From assembly GCA_009760855.2 (NCBI GenBank), contig WPIO01000010.1:2547001-2611000 (forward strand): a stretch of DNA of 64,000 nucleotides, written 5' to 3'. The stretch comes from Cristatella mucedo (taxonomy: Eukaryota > Bryozoa > Phylactolaemata > Cristatellidae). The position numbers were made by a program, and so were the translations under genes. The notes below the pieces were generated by a model. The model had not been told where the DNA came from and did not search any database. It worked only from the letters and a program-made list of their open reading frames with translations. Below are positions 1 through 12,084 of the stretch, in pieces (within the stretch, counting starts at the first letter, position 1; every line of letters begins with the position of its first letter).

Positions 1-1460
1 GATCATTTTCATAGCCGTTATTCTTTTGCTCTGTATCATTTAATGTTCGTGATAGTTATTTCAAATCAGAGGCGACGTGCTCGTTATGGTGCAAAAAATA
101 GTTACCGATCGCGGACCAAAAAATTATTTTAGGCAACCTGGCTACACGCACTGCGGCTGCCTCGGACGTGTCTGCGTGCTTGTGCGCATGCGTGAGTGCC
201 GGAGTGAATAATGTCGAGAAGGAGAGATTGTTAGACACAACCAATACTAAGAAGCCGCAATGATTGTTTTAGTTTTAGCGATCTGATATGTTGAATATCA
301 AACTGTTGGGCTGACGGATGTTGAAGATCCCCAGACTGGTTCGAAAGAAAAGTCTTTCAGCGAAGTGATCAGTGCGGGCTGCCTAGCATTAGGCTGCGGC
401 GTAATTATTCATGTTAGAAAACCGATAACATTACTAGCTAGTCGGATAGCAAGCTGGAACTTCTTAGACGTTAACCTGTCACTTAGAGAACAAGTGTTAT
501 AGTTCGCTATCACACAGGTTGGCAATGCTCAATCTCTTAATCTCTCTCTCCCCCTCTCCCTCTACGGTCTGGGAGAGGAGAAGCGTATTTTGATCTACCT
601 GTCCATTCGGCACTGCTAGATTTGTGCGACGACGATTGAGTGTGGCATAAAGATCGCAAATATTTACAGTGAAATAATATATCCCCGATGCTAGGTCTCA
701 AGCCCTTAATCATTCACTTTGGCAGTACGGACATATTGCTTAAAGAAATTGTAGAATTCTGTCTTTGTGCTAATTTATGAAGCTCGCTGGCTCGGAAAAC
801 ATAATGAAGTAAGTCGCATTTACATGCACTTGGAGCCCCAGCCCACAATGAAGGCCGGTCATTTTGTCGTCGGATTTTTACAAAATTACTAAATCATCCA
901 TAATGCGTTTCACCGCACTAAAGCCGAATGCAAAACTTAAAATCAACCATGTGAGGAAGATATTAGCCAGTTTAGACCGTAATATATCTCTGGTCTTAAG
1001 AAAATGCCTCTCAGATATCAGATTGCACCTTCTCATTGGCCGGCTGTCGGATTATGACTAATGGACAAGATTTGGCTACAAAGCTCACAGCAACGTAGGC
1101 TCACGTACCGGATAGTAGCAGAGCGAGAACGATTTTCATTTTGATGGTGCTCTCCTATCAAGCTTCTTACGACCTGACTCAAGACTGGCAGCAAAACTCT
1201 GCTTATAGGCAAGCAAATGTTCTGCCGGCCAGGTTTCCCTATCTTGTGGGTCAGTCATTGGTTGAGACAAGTAAGGGGGGAGCCAGGTGATAGATAGGAC
1301 GAATCTGCCTGATTGAGGTCGAGGTTAGGCGAGTCTGGAACTGATCTGATTCCGGCTGGCAGTACAATTTGTAGTGGGCTCAGCTGGTCAACGTAGAAGT
1401 GGCCGAAGAAACCGCCTCATTATGGGGTCAGCTAGATTGAACAGCTTGGGCGACACATTA
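1..1460. other. No gene recognised
   Basis: Mixed-composition sequence. Open frames are short (for example 864-1061 plus, 65 codons) and resemble nothing I know. No repeat of the local families is seen. Confidence 0.5.
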
Positions 1461-1566
1461 TTGTGAGGCGATTAATCCTTATGGATAAGGAGGAACAGAA
1501 ATATAAATGGACCCCAATAAATGGTCCATTAAATCGTCGGGAGCCTCTGGCTTGTGGAAAGTGGCA

Positions 1567-1728
<162 letters not shown>

Positions 1729-1834
1729 GGGTGCTGCACCACGAGCTGATAAACTCCATCGAGATCATGTATTCAATTGCCATATTGTAGGCCTGGCAAT
1801 GGTTAGGTTATATATGGTCGCTGTGCAAATAAAA

Positions 1835-1935
1835 CGTTAGCTGATCTAACAGCCTCATTTTTTTAGCTGCAGAAAAGCCTTGGTGGCTTTCACCGCCGCT
1901 TGCGGTGGGCTTTAAAGGATCGCCCTCTGTAGGAA
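1835..1935 (-). mobile_element. S2 SINE fragment
   Basis: Reverse of the S2 body and end (GCTGATCTAACAGCC, GCCTTGGTGGCTTTCACC). It abuts an L2 tail; the tRNA-like head is missing. Confidence 0.6.
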
Positions 1936-2125
1936 TAATAATAATAATAATATTAATAATACACTTGATAAAAAAACCCAGAAAACTCAATCTCATTCTA
2001 GGTGTTTTAGATTTTCTGCAAAGGGAAACGCGATTGAATGGTGAGTGGTATCATGCTTGATAAACAACATGAATAACATGGTTAGTGGTGACAAGCTGTC
2101 CTAAATAGGTGCATTTTAATTTTTT
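1935..2125 (-). mobile_element. L2-like LINE 3' end
   Basis: Minus-strand copy of the recurrent 3' tail: the (TTA)n end at 1935-1962, the sequence around ACTCAATCTC, the TTGCTGCAAA-like stretch, and the ATGCTTG/AACAA segment. It continues upstream to the TGTCCTAAATAGGTG motif near 2098-2112. Confidence 0.7.
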
Positions 2126-3030
2126 TTTAAATGTGATTGGATTGGATTAGAATCCACAAACCTTGATTGTGGAGAACAAGCATCTTACCTCCTGGGCTAC
2201 CATGGCCTACCATCTAACCAGGTCCGACTTGCATCGATGCTACCCAGGCAAATTTAGACTGAATTGGCTGTGGAGTTGATCTTGTTATTTTAGAGACAAC
2301 ATTTTGGAGCAGCACGCCAAGACTCCGCAGAACGGCTGAAGGACGTAAAATAGCCACAGCACAAAGAATCAGAACGAGCAGCTAGTGTGCATATTTTATC
2401 GGGTAAGAAATCAGGACAGTAAATAGCTTTTAACAGGGTTGTTTATGTCATGTGCATGGAAGTGGCCAGTATAGTGATGTCACTTGGATAATAGAAAGAC
2501 TGAAAACTTAACGCCAACATCCGCAGCCCCAAAGCTCCAGCCCCCAGCGGACGTTTTTATTTCACCATTCACTATTATATTCAAGCAATGAAAATCTGTT
2601 GCAACAACTAATCCAAGCTCACACGCGTAAATTTTTTAGGATTTAATGCCACACTGGATTATAGTTCTGATGAATCTCGTAGCGGCATTTGATACCATGG
2701 ATCACAATGTCTTACTTGGGTGCCGATTATCTCACATGTGCACCGTTTGCATCCTTTTTCTACCTTAGCATGACTCTCGCCATTGTCGTGCCCTTGTTGT
2801 AGGACAATAAATATATCACGAAGTACTCAATGTAAATGTGACGTCGGGGCCTACAAACGGACCAGCTAACGGATTAACTAACTAGCTAACTAAGAAATCT
2901 TACTTTTTATATGGTTTAAAACTGATTGTTGCTCATACTATTACTGGTCACACGACATTTTTGTCAAATACTAAATCTTAATGTATTGCTTACTCAGCCG
3001 GTTACTCAGGTGTGAGAAATTATGTCATGC
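2126..3030. other. No gene recognised
   Basis: A possible tRNA-like SINE scrap near 2140-2205 (GGATTAGAATCC); otherwise nothing recognised. Confidence 0.45.
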
Positions 3031-3179
3031 ATAGCTCAACAGTATCTCAGAAAAGAGTGACTTGTAAAGATGGAGAGGCAGAGACAGAGAGCAAATGGGA
3101 ACGAGGCTGAAAGGGAAAAGACAGAAGGAACAAGAAGTGAAAGAGAGGGGGTGGAGAGTGAGCTAAGAGTAAGAGGAAC

Positions 3180-3219
3180 GTGTGGGGGAGCGCAAAGAGA
3201 GCGAGATAGAGATAGAGAT

Positions 3220-3256
<37 letters not shown>

Positions 3257-3384
3257 GAGAGAGTGTGTGTGTGTGTGTGTGTGTGTGCGTGTGTGTGTGT
3301 GTGTGTGTGAGTGCTCGCGCGTGTGTGTGATTTGGGGGATGGATAAAAAAAATAGAAGGGGAGAGAGAGTGAGAGGTCAGGATG

Positions 3385-3431
<47 letters not shown>

Positions 3432-3468
3432 CAGGATGAGAGGAGAGAGAGAGAGAGAGAGAGAGGAG

Positions 3469-3542
<74 letters not shown>

Positions 3543-3546
3543 GAGA

Positions 3547-3583
<37 letters not shown>

Positions 3584-3585
3584 GT
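3180..3585. repeat. Compound (GA)n-(GT)n microsatellite
   Basis: GA-rich, then GT at about 3254-3330, then GA again with the unit GGTCAGGATGAGAGGA occurring twice (3376 and 3429), so a segment of the tract was itself duplicated. Long open frames here are artefacts. Confidence 0.95.
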
Positions 3586-3599
3586 GAAGAGCACAAGAA

Positions 3600-4880
3600 G
3601 GGGATGGAGAGAGATCAAGGGAGGAAGGAGAGAGGGGAGAGTATGGTTCATTTTCCGGCATTGAAAACTACCAGTGGTCACCTGAAAAGTCAATTTTATA
3701 AAATAACGGCGCCACACCGGTATTGATCCAATAAACCTTGGGTTTTAGATTAATCAGCATTCACCTCCAGGCGACAATGTAGCTACTTCTACGCCTCGTG
3801 CCACCCACAAGCGGAAATGTTAATTACCTTCATCTACAAAGCACCTGCAGTTACCAAATCAGTCCATGGGCACGAGGCTCGGATCTGCACACTACCATTT
3901 CTACTGTGCAGACAGTTCGCGTGTTTCGAAACAGACACAAGTTTCGAAACATTTTCAGGGTTGGTCGGCCAGAGATTCGCCAATATTAAAGCAGCTGACG
4001 CCAACCCTGGTCGAAGCGTGCCACTGCATTGCAAGGTGACTCTTCTCGGTCAATATTAGCTCGGCTACAGTTGTAGCAGATAAGAGATGGCAGATGGGAG
4101 TATGTCCGCAATCGCTAAGTAGTTTGTCGGCCGCATGAGCTCGTAGGCTCGCTTGAGGTGGCTTGACTGACAATTTGCTAGACTCGAACCGCCGATAAAG
4201 CAGTAAAACAACGCACTTTCTACTCACTCGAGCACAGCGATAGGTTTTAAAGATCGACACGGATCTCATTGTCGTGATACTAACAGAATGGCTAAATACA
4301 ACTTTGTGACGAATTCGCGAGTATTGGTATTCATCATTAGAGTGTAAATGCGGTGCAAGCGTGACGTCAGTATCGGTCAGTGGACTCGTCAGTGCAGAAT
4401 AATAAACAAACGGTTTCCGCCGGTTTTCTCTCCGCCCAATTTCAAATCCTGCGCGGATCCCGGTTCGCGGTCTCGGTGCGTACTCTCGGTGGCGTGCAAC
4501 TACAGGTTTCTTCTCGGTGCGGTATTCAGTTACGACTTGCTCAGTCAGCCAAAGCCACACAATACGCGGTTGTCGTTTTCTGGACCAACCGTCAAACTAG
4601 CGCGGCCAAAACTGAATGGCGTAGGCTGAGCAGGCGCACATATAGGATGAGAAGGTCAAGGGTATGAGAAGGGGAGGTTGGATTAACTTCAATCGATCTC
4701 CGATCCTCCGTAGCAGGATGTCTAATGCGACCGAGCACCATTACGTATTGTCCAGTGCACTCCAAGCATCGAAGTGAATACGACCACATACTAAGGTGTA
4801 CAAAAGGTGTTGATATATCGCTGCCATTCGTCCGAATCAAGGCACCTCTAGGCACTTTACACCTGCCTTATCGTGCTCAT
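3600..4880. other. Unrecognised; contains a 201-codon open frame on the minus strand
   Basis: The minus frame 4560-3955 is 201 codons, long for this window. It has no signal peptide, no domain I recognise and no repeat-free confirmation. Overlapping plus frames (3817-4059, 4380-4667) are equally plain. A possible donor GTGAGT follows an ATG-led stretch (MRSVSIF) at about 4270-4225, but no matching exon was found. Confidence 0.3.
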
Positions 4881-4884
4881 AACA

Positions 4885-4976
4885 TTATTAGCTGGTCTAA
4901 AAGCCTCGTGCGTATATCGGCAGAATAGCCTTAACGGCTATCACCACTGCTTGCAATTAGCTATAAGGACCGCCCA
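4885..4976 (-). mobile_element. S2 SINE fragment
   Basis: Reverse of the S2 body (TTAGCTGGTCTAAAAGCC, CCTTAACGGCTATCACC). It abuts the L2 tail at 4976, the same arrangement as at 1835-2125. Confidence 0.6.
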
Positions 4977-5535
4977 CTAATAATAATAATAATGCACTTG
5001 ATAAAGCACCCTCAAAGAACTCAATCTCTTTCTAGGCCCTGTACATTTGTTGCAACTGGAGCACGATCGAATGGTTTGTGGGAGCATGCTCAATAAACAA
5101 CAAGAACAAAATGGTTAGGGGTGACATGCACAGGGTCAGCATGCAAATGTGATTAGTGGTAGCATGCACAGTGCCAGCACGCATAAGCACGTGAAGGACG
5201 AATCACAGGGACCCACTAAATGCTGTCCTAAATAGGTGTGTTTTTAAGTTCTTTTTAAATGTGGTCAAGTCAAGGCATATTCTGACGCATGACGGAAGGG
5301 AGTTTCAGGCTTTGGGAGCATACGAACTAAATGCCCGGTCTCCAAAGGATTTGAGGTTTGTACGAGGTATTGGTAAACTGTTGGATTCCGAGAGGCGGGT
5401 GGTACGATGCTTGACTTGGTGGGGGAGTAAATCAGAGAGATAGGCTGGAGCCAAAGAATGAAGTGAACTAAAAGTGAGTGACAAAACCTTGAAATCGATC
5501 CGGTGCTTGGCTGAGAGCCCGTGCAGGTCGGCGAG
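4976..5535 (-). mobile_element. L2-like LINE: reverse-transcriptase C-terminus and 3' UTR
   Basis: On the minus strand, LADLHGLSAKHRIDFKVLSL and LAPAYLSDLLPHQ, then IPRTNLKSFGDRAFSSYAPKAWNSL. This is the conserved C-terminal tail of L2/CR1 reverse transcriptases. A GCATGCT-rich 3' UTR and a (TTA)n end at 4976-4993 follow. It is 5' truncated. Confidence 0.82.
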
Positions 5536-5547
5536 AAGTGGCGAGAA

Positions 5548-5640
5548 GGGATTCAAACAGGATTCAAATCCACGACCTCGGTCGTGAGGAGTGAGCACCT
5601 AATCTCATGTGCTGTCACGACCCAGCCGAGATGACAGCAG
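5548..5640 (-). mobile_element. S2 SINE head fragment
   Basis: Reverse of the tRNA-like head with its B-box (GGATTCAAATCCACGACC). It lies just beyond the 5' break of the L2 copy 4976-5535. Confidence 0.5.
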
Positions 5641-5879
5641 TCCTTGAGAATGAGAATTCATACGGCATGCACAGCAATGTTCTTGCCATTCAAAAGGTAC
5701 TGATAATAAAATGTGGTTGGAGGAGGGAACGGAGCAGGACATAGATCTGGTATTCTAAAGGAGCTCAGGACACCACGAGCTATTTGCAGAGCGACGGACC
5801 GGTAGCTGCCGCAGATACTTCAGGGCACGATCGTTGAGTAATCGCACAAAATCTGAGCATCTAATTAAAATTAGCTAAC

Positions 5880-5915
5880 ATTATCAGGCTACATTCTATT
5901 TATATATATACATTC

Positions 5916-5948
<33 letters not shown>

Positions 5949-5975
5949 TCTATATATATATATACATTCTATTAA
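5880..5975. repeat. (AT)n microsatellite with ACATTCTAT interruptions
   Basis: Imperfect TA tract with recurrent CATTCTAT words. Confidence 0.85.
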
Positions 5976-7489
5976 TCTATACTACTTAAAAATATATTTA
6001 CAAGCTCGCATAATTTATAATGCAATGTGCGTTACACTATGTATTTAGTTTCTCTTATGTAATACTCTGATAAGGAATATTTAAACTATCGCTCCTTAAC
6101 ATTAATTGTTGCGACCATTTGTCAAAGATTGACAATCTGTCCGACAATATCGTTGCTCGCTGTCGTCTTCCCGCTGTTGTTTCACACGCTTATATCTGAT
6201 TACCACTTCACTAGCGGTTGATGGTGTGCATACTTGTGTGGGCGTACGTGCTTTTTCAGTGTGAATTTATGACACAAGCGTGTCCAGTGTACACGTCATC
6301 TGGAGGCTCCATGGCAGGCAGTTGGAGTACATTGCCGCAGTAGGGAGGCGTTTAAAATTTAGGCTGATGCGGCGCTACTCCAGAAGGTGCGGCTTTACCA
6401 GGCAATGTCAGTGCGATCACTGCGCTTGAGCTACTGACCATGAGCTAACAATCCTGACCTGCCTACAATACGGTACTTGACTATAATAATGCATCTTTAT
6501 GTTTATGTACAATTTAGGTATATTTGCAGTTTAACTAGATTAATGGAATGGCTTGAAATCTAGACGATCCTACCTTTACAAATCACCTTCAGCGACACAA
6601 AACACAGCTAGAAAAAGAGAGGTAATGAAGACGACGGTACGATTTTACCCTAGCGCAGAACGGTGGTCGCTACCACAAACAGGTCCAGTGGGGGCAGTGC
6701 CGATAGCGTAAGCTGGCACTGAAAAGGCCGCTAGAGATGGGTGCGGCCGATACCGACCTCATCGCTGACTACCACAATGACTTTTACATTGATTTGCAAG
6801 AGTAGAATGTGTTCCCGAGCAGAAAAAATGTGCTTAACAGCAGCAGTTGCAAAGCGACAAAGTAGCTAGAACATAGGGTAGCAGCGGCAGCTGTTGTAGG
6901 CACGGGCGTGCATGCCATGTATGTCTCTACGAGAGCATGCGTGTGCAAGTGCGAGCGAGCCCCTGCTGTTGCCAGCACGTGTTCTCGGCTGCATGATGTA
7001 ATTGGAGTGTGATTAAGGCCATTTTGTGGGGCGTGAAAACTAGATTTATCATTACCAGCGCAGTCAATCTGAATTTAAATGTTGACTTTTCTTAATGCAC
7101 CTACCAGTGTTATCAGAGATCAGGTCAAGTATCTCGGTTTCTGGCTAAGCGTCAGTCTGAATATTAGCCACCAGTTATTCTCCAGTTCCTCGTATGCACC
7201 CAGTTGCATCGCATTCCGGACGTTGGCTGCTCGTCTACAGCCAGCTAGTATGACATTCCACTCCACAAGGTCAGCCTCCTCCAGATCTGTATCGCATGTT
7301 CCATCAGACCTGTATCGCGCGAGGAATTCGCAGCTCGTTGATGCTGATGCGGTCGTCAGGGTCTTCCTTTAATCCTTGGTCAACATCTCAGAGATTACCT
7401 GCGAATGGCTATAGGCGACAACTGAGGATGGCCCTATTCCATCAGTAGCAACTGGAAAATATTTACCTTTTGGTGAGTAATATAAAATA

Positions 7490-7655
7490 ATATTAGAGGA
7501 TTTAACAGCTTCCTTTTTATAGCAGCAGAAGAGCTTTGGCGGCTATTGCCACCGCCTGCAGTTGAAAATTAAGGATCGCCCACTGCAGGATTCAAACCCA
7601 CGACCTCGTTCGTGAAGAGCGAGCACTTAACCTCTGAGCTATTGCGGCCCATTAA
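7490..7655 (-). mobile_element. S2 SINE
   Basis: Near-complete minus-strand copy: GGATTTAACAGC, a GCGGCTATTGCCACC body and a B-box GGATTCAAACCCACGACC. The head ends at TATTGCGGCCC. Confidence 0.65.
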
Positions 7656-8879
7656 AATCCCGAGATGTTCGGAGAACAGAAGAAACGAAGCATCTGGTTA
7701 CCGTCTGGTTACTATCGCCAGAAGCTTACGGAAGGATAACCGAAAAAAATATATTAGGATACCCTCTACGAATAAGATAGGATGGATACCCTCGGAAAAG
7801 AGATTGCTGACTGCTGAATACCTCTCCTCCCGTAAAGAGCCAGCTGAAGCAACGCTGCCCAAGCTTGATCATCGCTGCCCAGGTCAGCTGCGACCAGGGC
7901 GTACCGAAGGGGCCAGCGGGCATACGTTCCCGGGGGCTGGATCCGGGGGCGCCAAAATGGGCATCTTGTACCCGTGAACAGTTTAGTGTTACGTCTAGTG
8001 AAATAATGATATCGATGTCCAGCAGGGTGCCCCGAGCTGGAAACAATCAAGTCAGAAGTTGCAGCACCTGTCTGCCAGGCATTGCCGGTCGCGCCGGTAG
8101 TGCGCACGGCGAGCGCACTCCGGTAAATCAGAAGGGCAATAAAGACAGGTCATGGGCACGCCCCATAAGAAGCCATTGGGGAATCGGACCACGACGTAGT
8201 TGCTGGCCGGATGCCCTTCAGGCATTCTCCGCCTAGTCTGGAACCCCCGCTTCGCTGCATTCTTTTATTTGCACCGCACTCAAGCTCTAGCCAAGCCGTC
8301 AGCGCGTTTACTCACGAGGGTAACAAAATCGAAATTCTTCGTGCTTCATAGTGCTGATTTATAATTTATCGCAGCCTACCCCATTAGGCAGCCTGCGCCT
8401 GTAGATCGGCGGGCTGCTAAGAATCGTTCTGTTAGGTACGATCGTGCGTGCCTACTATAGATGCGCTATTTTTTGTTCAAATGCTTTCCCAGATGCATTC
8501 GTTGTTAGATTACGGTAATTGGCGATAAAAAAAACCGACGGCCGACCGAAGTCGCCGCGGCGGCCGAATCGTGCTCTGTCAGAGCCTCTCCATGCTTGCT
8601 ATTCTCAGTATTGTATCGTGCGATCTACGCGATCTCCACCAAGTGCTGCAATTATCACTCTAACAGAGGGCTCATCAAGCATATAATAACCCCGGATGCC
8701 GGTCTTAATGCTTGAGTTTGAAATTCTCACTCAATCTGAAATAGCCTCTAATAATATGTGACGTAATTGCTGAGAATGACTTTGACCTGTTCGCCTTGAC
8801 CGAGCTCTCGCTACGATCGCTTACCTTCCCGATTATAGCCGAAGAAACACCAGCAGGTTTTTCGTTCTTTCACACTCCT

Positions 8880-9385
8880 AAATTAACCAAAACCGGTATC
8901 GATGTGGCCATTTTCGCCCGTTTCTTTCTCAATTTCAACCTGTTTGCATTGCCTTCAAAGTAGTCTTCGAATCTCTTGTTTTGAGTTTATCCGACAACAA
9001 GCTGCCCATTGTGGCATTGGTCGATCGCCCCCAGGTGTCAAGTCCTCTTATTTCAGACTTCTTTGATCTCATTTCGACTTTACGTCCAATAAATCATTCT
9101 TTCATTGTTACGGTTGATTTTAAACATCCCTTTTTATAAATTATCTGACGCCTTAAGCGCCGAATTTCGAGCTCTAAGTGATTCATTTTCTCATGTAGCT
9201 TGTGTTTATGATCCTACTTACATCAAGGGTCACACTCTCGACCAAATAACCATGTTATTCCTTTTGACATTGTTGATGTTATCACTGACCATATGATTAT
9301 GTTTCCTTTACTGCAAATGCAAATCCCCTAGAAAGAGAATAAATTATCTGGGGGTGCTATGCAAACGCATTATTATTAATTATAT
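8880..9385 (+). mobile_element. L2-like LINE: endonuclease-domain fragment
   Basis: Plus-strand remnants of the AP endonuclease: DNKLPIVALVDRPPG in broken frames near 8995, then DALSAEFRALSDSFSHVACV and YIKGHTLDQI at 9140-9250, as in the L2 endonuclease segment DFN-H-D...GHTLDLVIT. It is joined directly to a degenerate L2 tail with TTATTATTAA near 9370, so the RT part is deleted. Confidence 0.65.
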
Positions 9386-9599
9386 GCTTTTATTCACGGT
9401 GCTTCCTGAAAGATTGTTTATTCATATAATTTTTTTATAGTATAGGTATTTTCCCTCAACTTTTGTTGCCCTAATGGTTAATTTGTCAATTGATTGTATA
9501 TTTTCAAAGTGTAGTTGAGCAGACGTTGTTGTTAATACACTTTTTGAAATAAAAATTAGATCATTTCTGGTCTATAAAAGTGAGATATTTTGTCAGCCA

Positions 9600-11700
9600 T
9601 GTTAAGAAAAAGCGAAGTGGAGCGAAAGGTCAGAAAGGAAAGAGAGAAGCTAAAAAGTAACCCCGCATGTCTTTTAATTAACGGTGACTTTCTTCAAAAA
9701 ATTCAACACGAATGATGTTGAATGTGTACACTGTTTAGAGTTTGAATCAAAATATGACGTTTATCAACCAGCTTTTTTAAAAAGAAAACAATATTAACCA
9801 TATGATAGCTAAAACTTGCTAGAAAATACAGTTCAGACAGATGTCATCATCTATGCTAAGAAAAATATCGATGACAATGTTATTGAGCTGGCTTAGCAAG
9901 ACAATGAACTTCTTGGCATGAATGGCATGAATGGGAAGACCAGCGAAGCTTCTGGATCTGGTGGAGATCAGAGAATAGTATTGTTCATGCTGTACTAAAA
10001 TTATATGATTTTGAGTACTTCGTCGTGAAATGATTACTCTAGGCTCGTGGCATTTTCAACACAGAAGCAATTTACCCTCAGTAACCGGTGAACATTCAAT
10101 TACATCAACATGGTCTAAATGTCGATTAGAAAATGGAGGGAGGAAGTGAATAGATCGCGGCTATTAAAATAACTATTTAATAAAGCTGCTTACTGGTTTT
10201 GCTGCCTATTTTTATATCATCGAGTGGAAACTGTCGATCTCCGTTTGAGTTGACTAATAGACTCAAATATGGAAACACCCAGAAAAGCAATAGGTACATG
10301 AAAACAGTTTAAGCAATCACAAAGCTTTTATTACATGAAAGAAATATGGACACATTATAAATAATAATACTCAAATAGACGCTGTATTTGAAATTTACAT
10401 TCAATCGGAAAGAATGTGGGAAAATTATTTTGAAACTATTTTGACTGTATTAATTGTCTAAATTCACAAACTTGGCACTGGCAAACTGGCTTAAAAGAAA
10501 GACTGAGTTTAGATGAGCTTGAAAATGTTTGAAATTTTCCTTCCGTGATCAAGCTCGTTGCTCAGTATGATTCACTGCTGGAAAAACACCTTCAACATGC
10601 ACAAGAAAACTTTGGATCCACTTCTTTTTGTCATCCAATATTCAAAACGAATTCATCCATCTACTTATAATAACTTTAAAAGGCAAATTATTCACAGATA
10701 TAGGAAATATAAGTATTACGATATCTTGGCCGACTAAAATCATGATCTAGGAAATTGGAAACAGCTTAACCAAGTCATCGGTTTTGTTGATGTGGATTTT
10801 GAAAGTAAGAAAACTACCAAAGAAGTATTTTCAGGTTGTGTTGACGTACATGCAAAAAATGCTACAAGCTTTGAAAGGGTAGTTCTAGTGAGTCATAAGG
10901 CAGAGAACATCTCCTTGGCCAACTTGTGGTCATAATGCTATGGAAATGCTGCTGTGATGACTGGACATATGTCCGGCCTTCAACAGTGACAATGTGTCAG
11001 AAATCCCAAATCGTTGTTAGTCACCTGTGACACCCACTGTTTAAATTAGCAGGATTTCACTCTGATACACAAGATTTAGTTGTCTTGACATTTTTTGGGA
11101 CAGTCGAAAGTGTTTATTCATTTTTTTCTCGTTCGAAATTCTGTTGGAATACATTTAAGAAAGTACCACCATGAACGGTAAAGCCGGAATACAACACAAG
11201 CTGGAGTGCCCGGCCAGAATATTGAATCCCTGAAGCGAGAACTATTCGCAGTGATTTTAGAGAAAAAACTGCAAAGATCTCCAGAAAAATGTGCAACTTG
11301 AGGCATTGAAGTTGAGAGAAGAATAAGGTGACGTAAGAGGATGTCCGGAAAAAGCGCAATAGACGCCGGGCTTACAGCCAGGGAGAAGAAATTATGCGTA
11401 TCATGAAAAGCGTGATAGATCGTCTTCAACAAGAGATATCGCTACGATTTTATCTTTGAGAATAAAGAACGTAGACATACAATTTTAATCCTTACTAGAT
11501 ATGAAACCTCTACTCTTTAAAACGGATACCGATGGATTTAGTGGAAGTTGCACATATTTTGGATTGTTGTAGGACATCTGCGTCAATGGAGAAGAATTAA
11601 TAACAAAGATGGATGATTAAAAATGCTGCTTAGGACGCAAATTGAAAGGACTTTCACTGGTCAAACTACATCAAACGGGCGGTCGGCAGGGCTATTATGA
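9600..11700 (+). pseudogene. Decayed DUF4371 / hAT-like (ZMYM-type) transposase
   Basis: Several stop codons and frame changes break the reading, but family landmarks appear in order on the plus strand. A basic N-terminus (KKKRSGAK) lies near 9605. LVAQYDSLLEKHLQH, near 10555, is the DUF4371 start. CYGNAAVMTGHMSG, near 10940, corresponds to the family's GYDNAA-M-G. NPKSLLVTCDTHCLN, near 11005, corresponds to NPKALFVPCANHSLN. A LGQSKVFIHFF segment (family FFGTLE-YSFF) lies near 11095, and RRKRMSGKSAIDAGL (family RRKKMPGELA-DAGL) near 11330. A later NGEELI segment near 11590 fits the C-terminal part. No terminal inverted repeats were found. It is an inactive DNA-transposon or domesticated-transposase relic. 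Confidence 0.72.
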
Positions 11701-12084
11701 TGCTCGAGCAGTAGCCTCCTGCTATTCATTGAATTAGAGCCAAGGAAACGACGAATGCAGAGAATTCTTTAAGGGCAAACTATGACCTGAGTGAGCTGTC
11801 ACTCCACGGTGGTATTCGGGGTTAAATTTTTTATTATCTCGTTGCTGGTCAAGATGCTGTGCTCGTCGGCTACTGGCGGTGTCTTCGCTACGAGTCATCT
11901 GAATATTGCCGACCCTCTTTACATACCCGATTAGGATCCACGTTCCAGAGATATGGTTGAATATATATATATATTTATATTTATTTATACATATATATTA
12001 ATCGCCGAGTAGAGCTTTCAGTTCATTACCTCCTGCAGCCTGTGTACGGAATCTAGGTGTTTAATTTCTAAAATTAATTCTAAC

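Larger units (their letters stand above)
5640..8880. other. No gene recognised outside the S2 SINE
   Basis: The plus frame 7079-7372 (97 codons) has VKYLGFWLSVSLNISHQ, faintly like an L2 RT segment. The overlapping frames at 7612-8236 are GC-richer and unrecognised. Confidence 0.35.

Noticed and set aside
4070-4090. A fourth GATA-type promoter (GCAGATAAGAGATGG)
   Set aside because: The 13-bp box and a following signal-peptide exon are missing, so the word is probably chance.
7865-8236. Overlapping frames of 106-123 codons on both strands
   Set aside because: Mutually overlapping with no recognised domain; composition rather than coding seems to explain them.
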